A DNA stretch of 7,113 bases from Gemmatimonadota bacterium (GTDB lineage: Bacteria > Gemmatimonadota > Gemmatimonadetes > Longimicrobiales > UBA6960): positions 1 through 7,113 of the forward strand of contig JADFLD010000102.1 of the NCBI GenBank assembly GCA_022564535.1, given 5' to 3'. Below the pieces are notes generated by a model. That model made no database searches, had not been told where the DNA came from, and was given only the letters and a program-made list of their open reading frames with translations. The position numbers and the translations under genes were made by a program. Below, one piece after another: positions 6,461 through 7,113 of this stretch (position 1 is the stretch's first letter; every line of letters starts with the position of its first letter).

Positions 6461-7113
6461 ATGAGTGACTCCGACGCCATCACCCGCCTGAACGCAGCCC
6501 TCGAAGACCGCTACCGCATCGAGCGTGAGCTCGGTGCGGGTGGGATGGCTACGGTCTATCTCGCGGATGATCTGAAGCATGAGCGGAAGGTCGCGCTCAA
6601 GGTCCTCAGGCCCGCCCTGGCAGCCGTGATCGGTGCCGAGCGCTTCCTCGCCGAGATCAAGACGACCGCAAAGCTACAGCACCCGCACATTCTTCCGCTC
6701 TTCGACTCGGATGAGGCGGGCGGATTCCTCTTCTTCGTGATGCCCTATGTGGAGGGGGAGACGCTTCAGCAGCGCCTCGACCGCGTGGGGCAACTCCCGA
6801 TCGATCGGGCGGTCCAGATTACGAAGGACATCGCGGATGCGCTCGAGTACGCACAGTCGCTCGGCGTCATTCATCGCGACGTCAAGCCGGCCAATATTCT
6901 CCTCTCGGGAGGGCATGCGGTGTTGGCCGACTTCGGGATCGCCAAAGCGTTGACCAGTGTGAGCGCCGACAGCCTCACCGAGGCCGGGATCTCCCTGGGC
7001 ACGGCCCAATACATGAGCCCCGAGCAGGCAGCGGGGGACCAGGTCCTCGACGTGCGGACCGACATCTATTCGCTGGGTGCGGTCCTGTACGAAATGCTGG
7101 TGGGCAAGCCGCC
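6461..7113 (+). CDS. Hanks-type serine/threonine protein kinase (PknB-like), C-terminus missing
   Basis: The first 217 residues of a bacterial Ser/Thr kinase are present. It would transfer phosphate from ATP to Ser or Thr in target proteins. The N-terminal RLNAALEDRYRIERELG is followed by the glycine loop GAGGMATV (25-32), the ATP-anchoring Lys47 in VALKVL, the helix-C Glu65, and HPHILPLFDS (74-83). The catalytic loop HRDVKPAN is at 138-145 with Asp140 and Asn145, the metal-binding DFG at 157-159, the activation segment with GTAQYMSPEQ at 180-189, and DIYSLGAVLYEML at 201-213. All key residues for activity are intact. Relatives usually continue after the kinase domain into a membrane helix and a sensor or TPR/WD-repeat region, which would lie past the right edge. 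ATG at 6461 matches the family N-terminus (MSD...RLNAAL). There is no evident Shine-Dalgarno sequence, so initiation may be leaderless or weak. Confidence 0.97.
   Translation, partial: MSDSDAITRLNAALEDRYRIERELGAGGMATVYLADDLKHERKVALKVLRPALAAVIGAERFLAEIKTTAKLQHPHILPLFDSDEAGGFLFFVMPYVEGETLQQRLDRVGQLPIDRAVQITKDIADALEYAQSLGVIHRDVKPANILLSGGHAVLADFGIAKALTSVSADSLTEAGISLGTAQYMSPEQAAGDQVLDVRTDIYSLGAVLYEMLVGKP

Overview
The window is GC-rich bacterial DNA and most resembles a Gemmatimonadota-type genome, with Acidobacteriota as the nearest alternative. The main grounds are a Hanks-type kinase with the N-terminal pattern familiar from Gemmatimonadota (RLNAALEDRYRIERELG, then a run of TVYLADDLKHERKVALKVL type), a full-length orphan two-domain MacB/FtsX permease of the ADOP type, and a heme-free PQQ dehydrogenase ending a stretch with WPIEER. 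The taxonomic call comes from remembered family patterns, not from a search.

Layout. Positions 1-1249 (minus) hold the N-terminal 416 residues of a secreted PQQ-dependent dehydrogenase; its C-terminus lies off the left edge. Positions 1306-2670 (minus) hold a complete class I FAD/NAD-linked disulfide oxidoreductase of the MerA/dihydrolipoamide dehydrogenase type. It lies 57 nt upstream of the PQQ gene in transcription order, so the two may share a transcript. A 131-nt divergent intergenic region (2671-2801) separates them from the 805-aa ADOP-type permease at 2802-5219 (plus). A 216-nt spacer with a locally AT-richer patch follows, then a 276-aa acidic helical-repeat protein at 5436-6266 (plus). 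A 194-nt spacer holds a weak hairpin and, on the minus strand, a short frame resembling an IS110-type transposase tail. Positions 6461-7113 (plus) hold the first 217 residues of a serine/threonine kinase that runs off the right edge.

How the genes may relate. The two minus-strand oxidoreductases are a plausible redox pair, one periplasmic and one cytoplasmic, but nothing here shows they share a substrate. The permease has no ATPase gene beside it in this window. The helical-repeat protein could be a scaffold, and the kinase a signalling protein, but their adjacency is only suggestive. No phage, CRISPR array, tRNA or rRNA was recognised. I did not find a convincing new multi-gene system. The most checkable oddities are an Asn at the expected catalytic Asp position of the PQQ enzyme, a 27-bp in-frame tandem duplication in the same gene, the unassigned disulfide oxidoreductase, and the unclassified helical-repeat protein.
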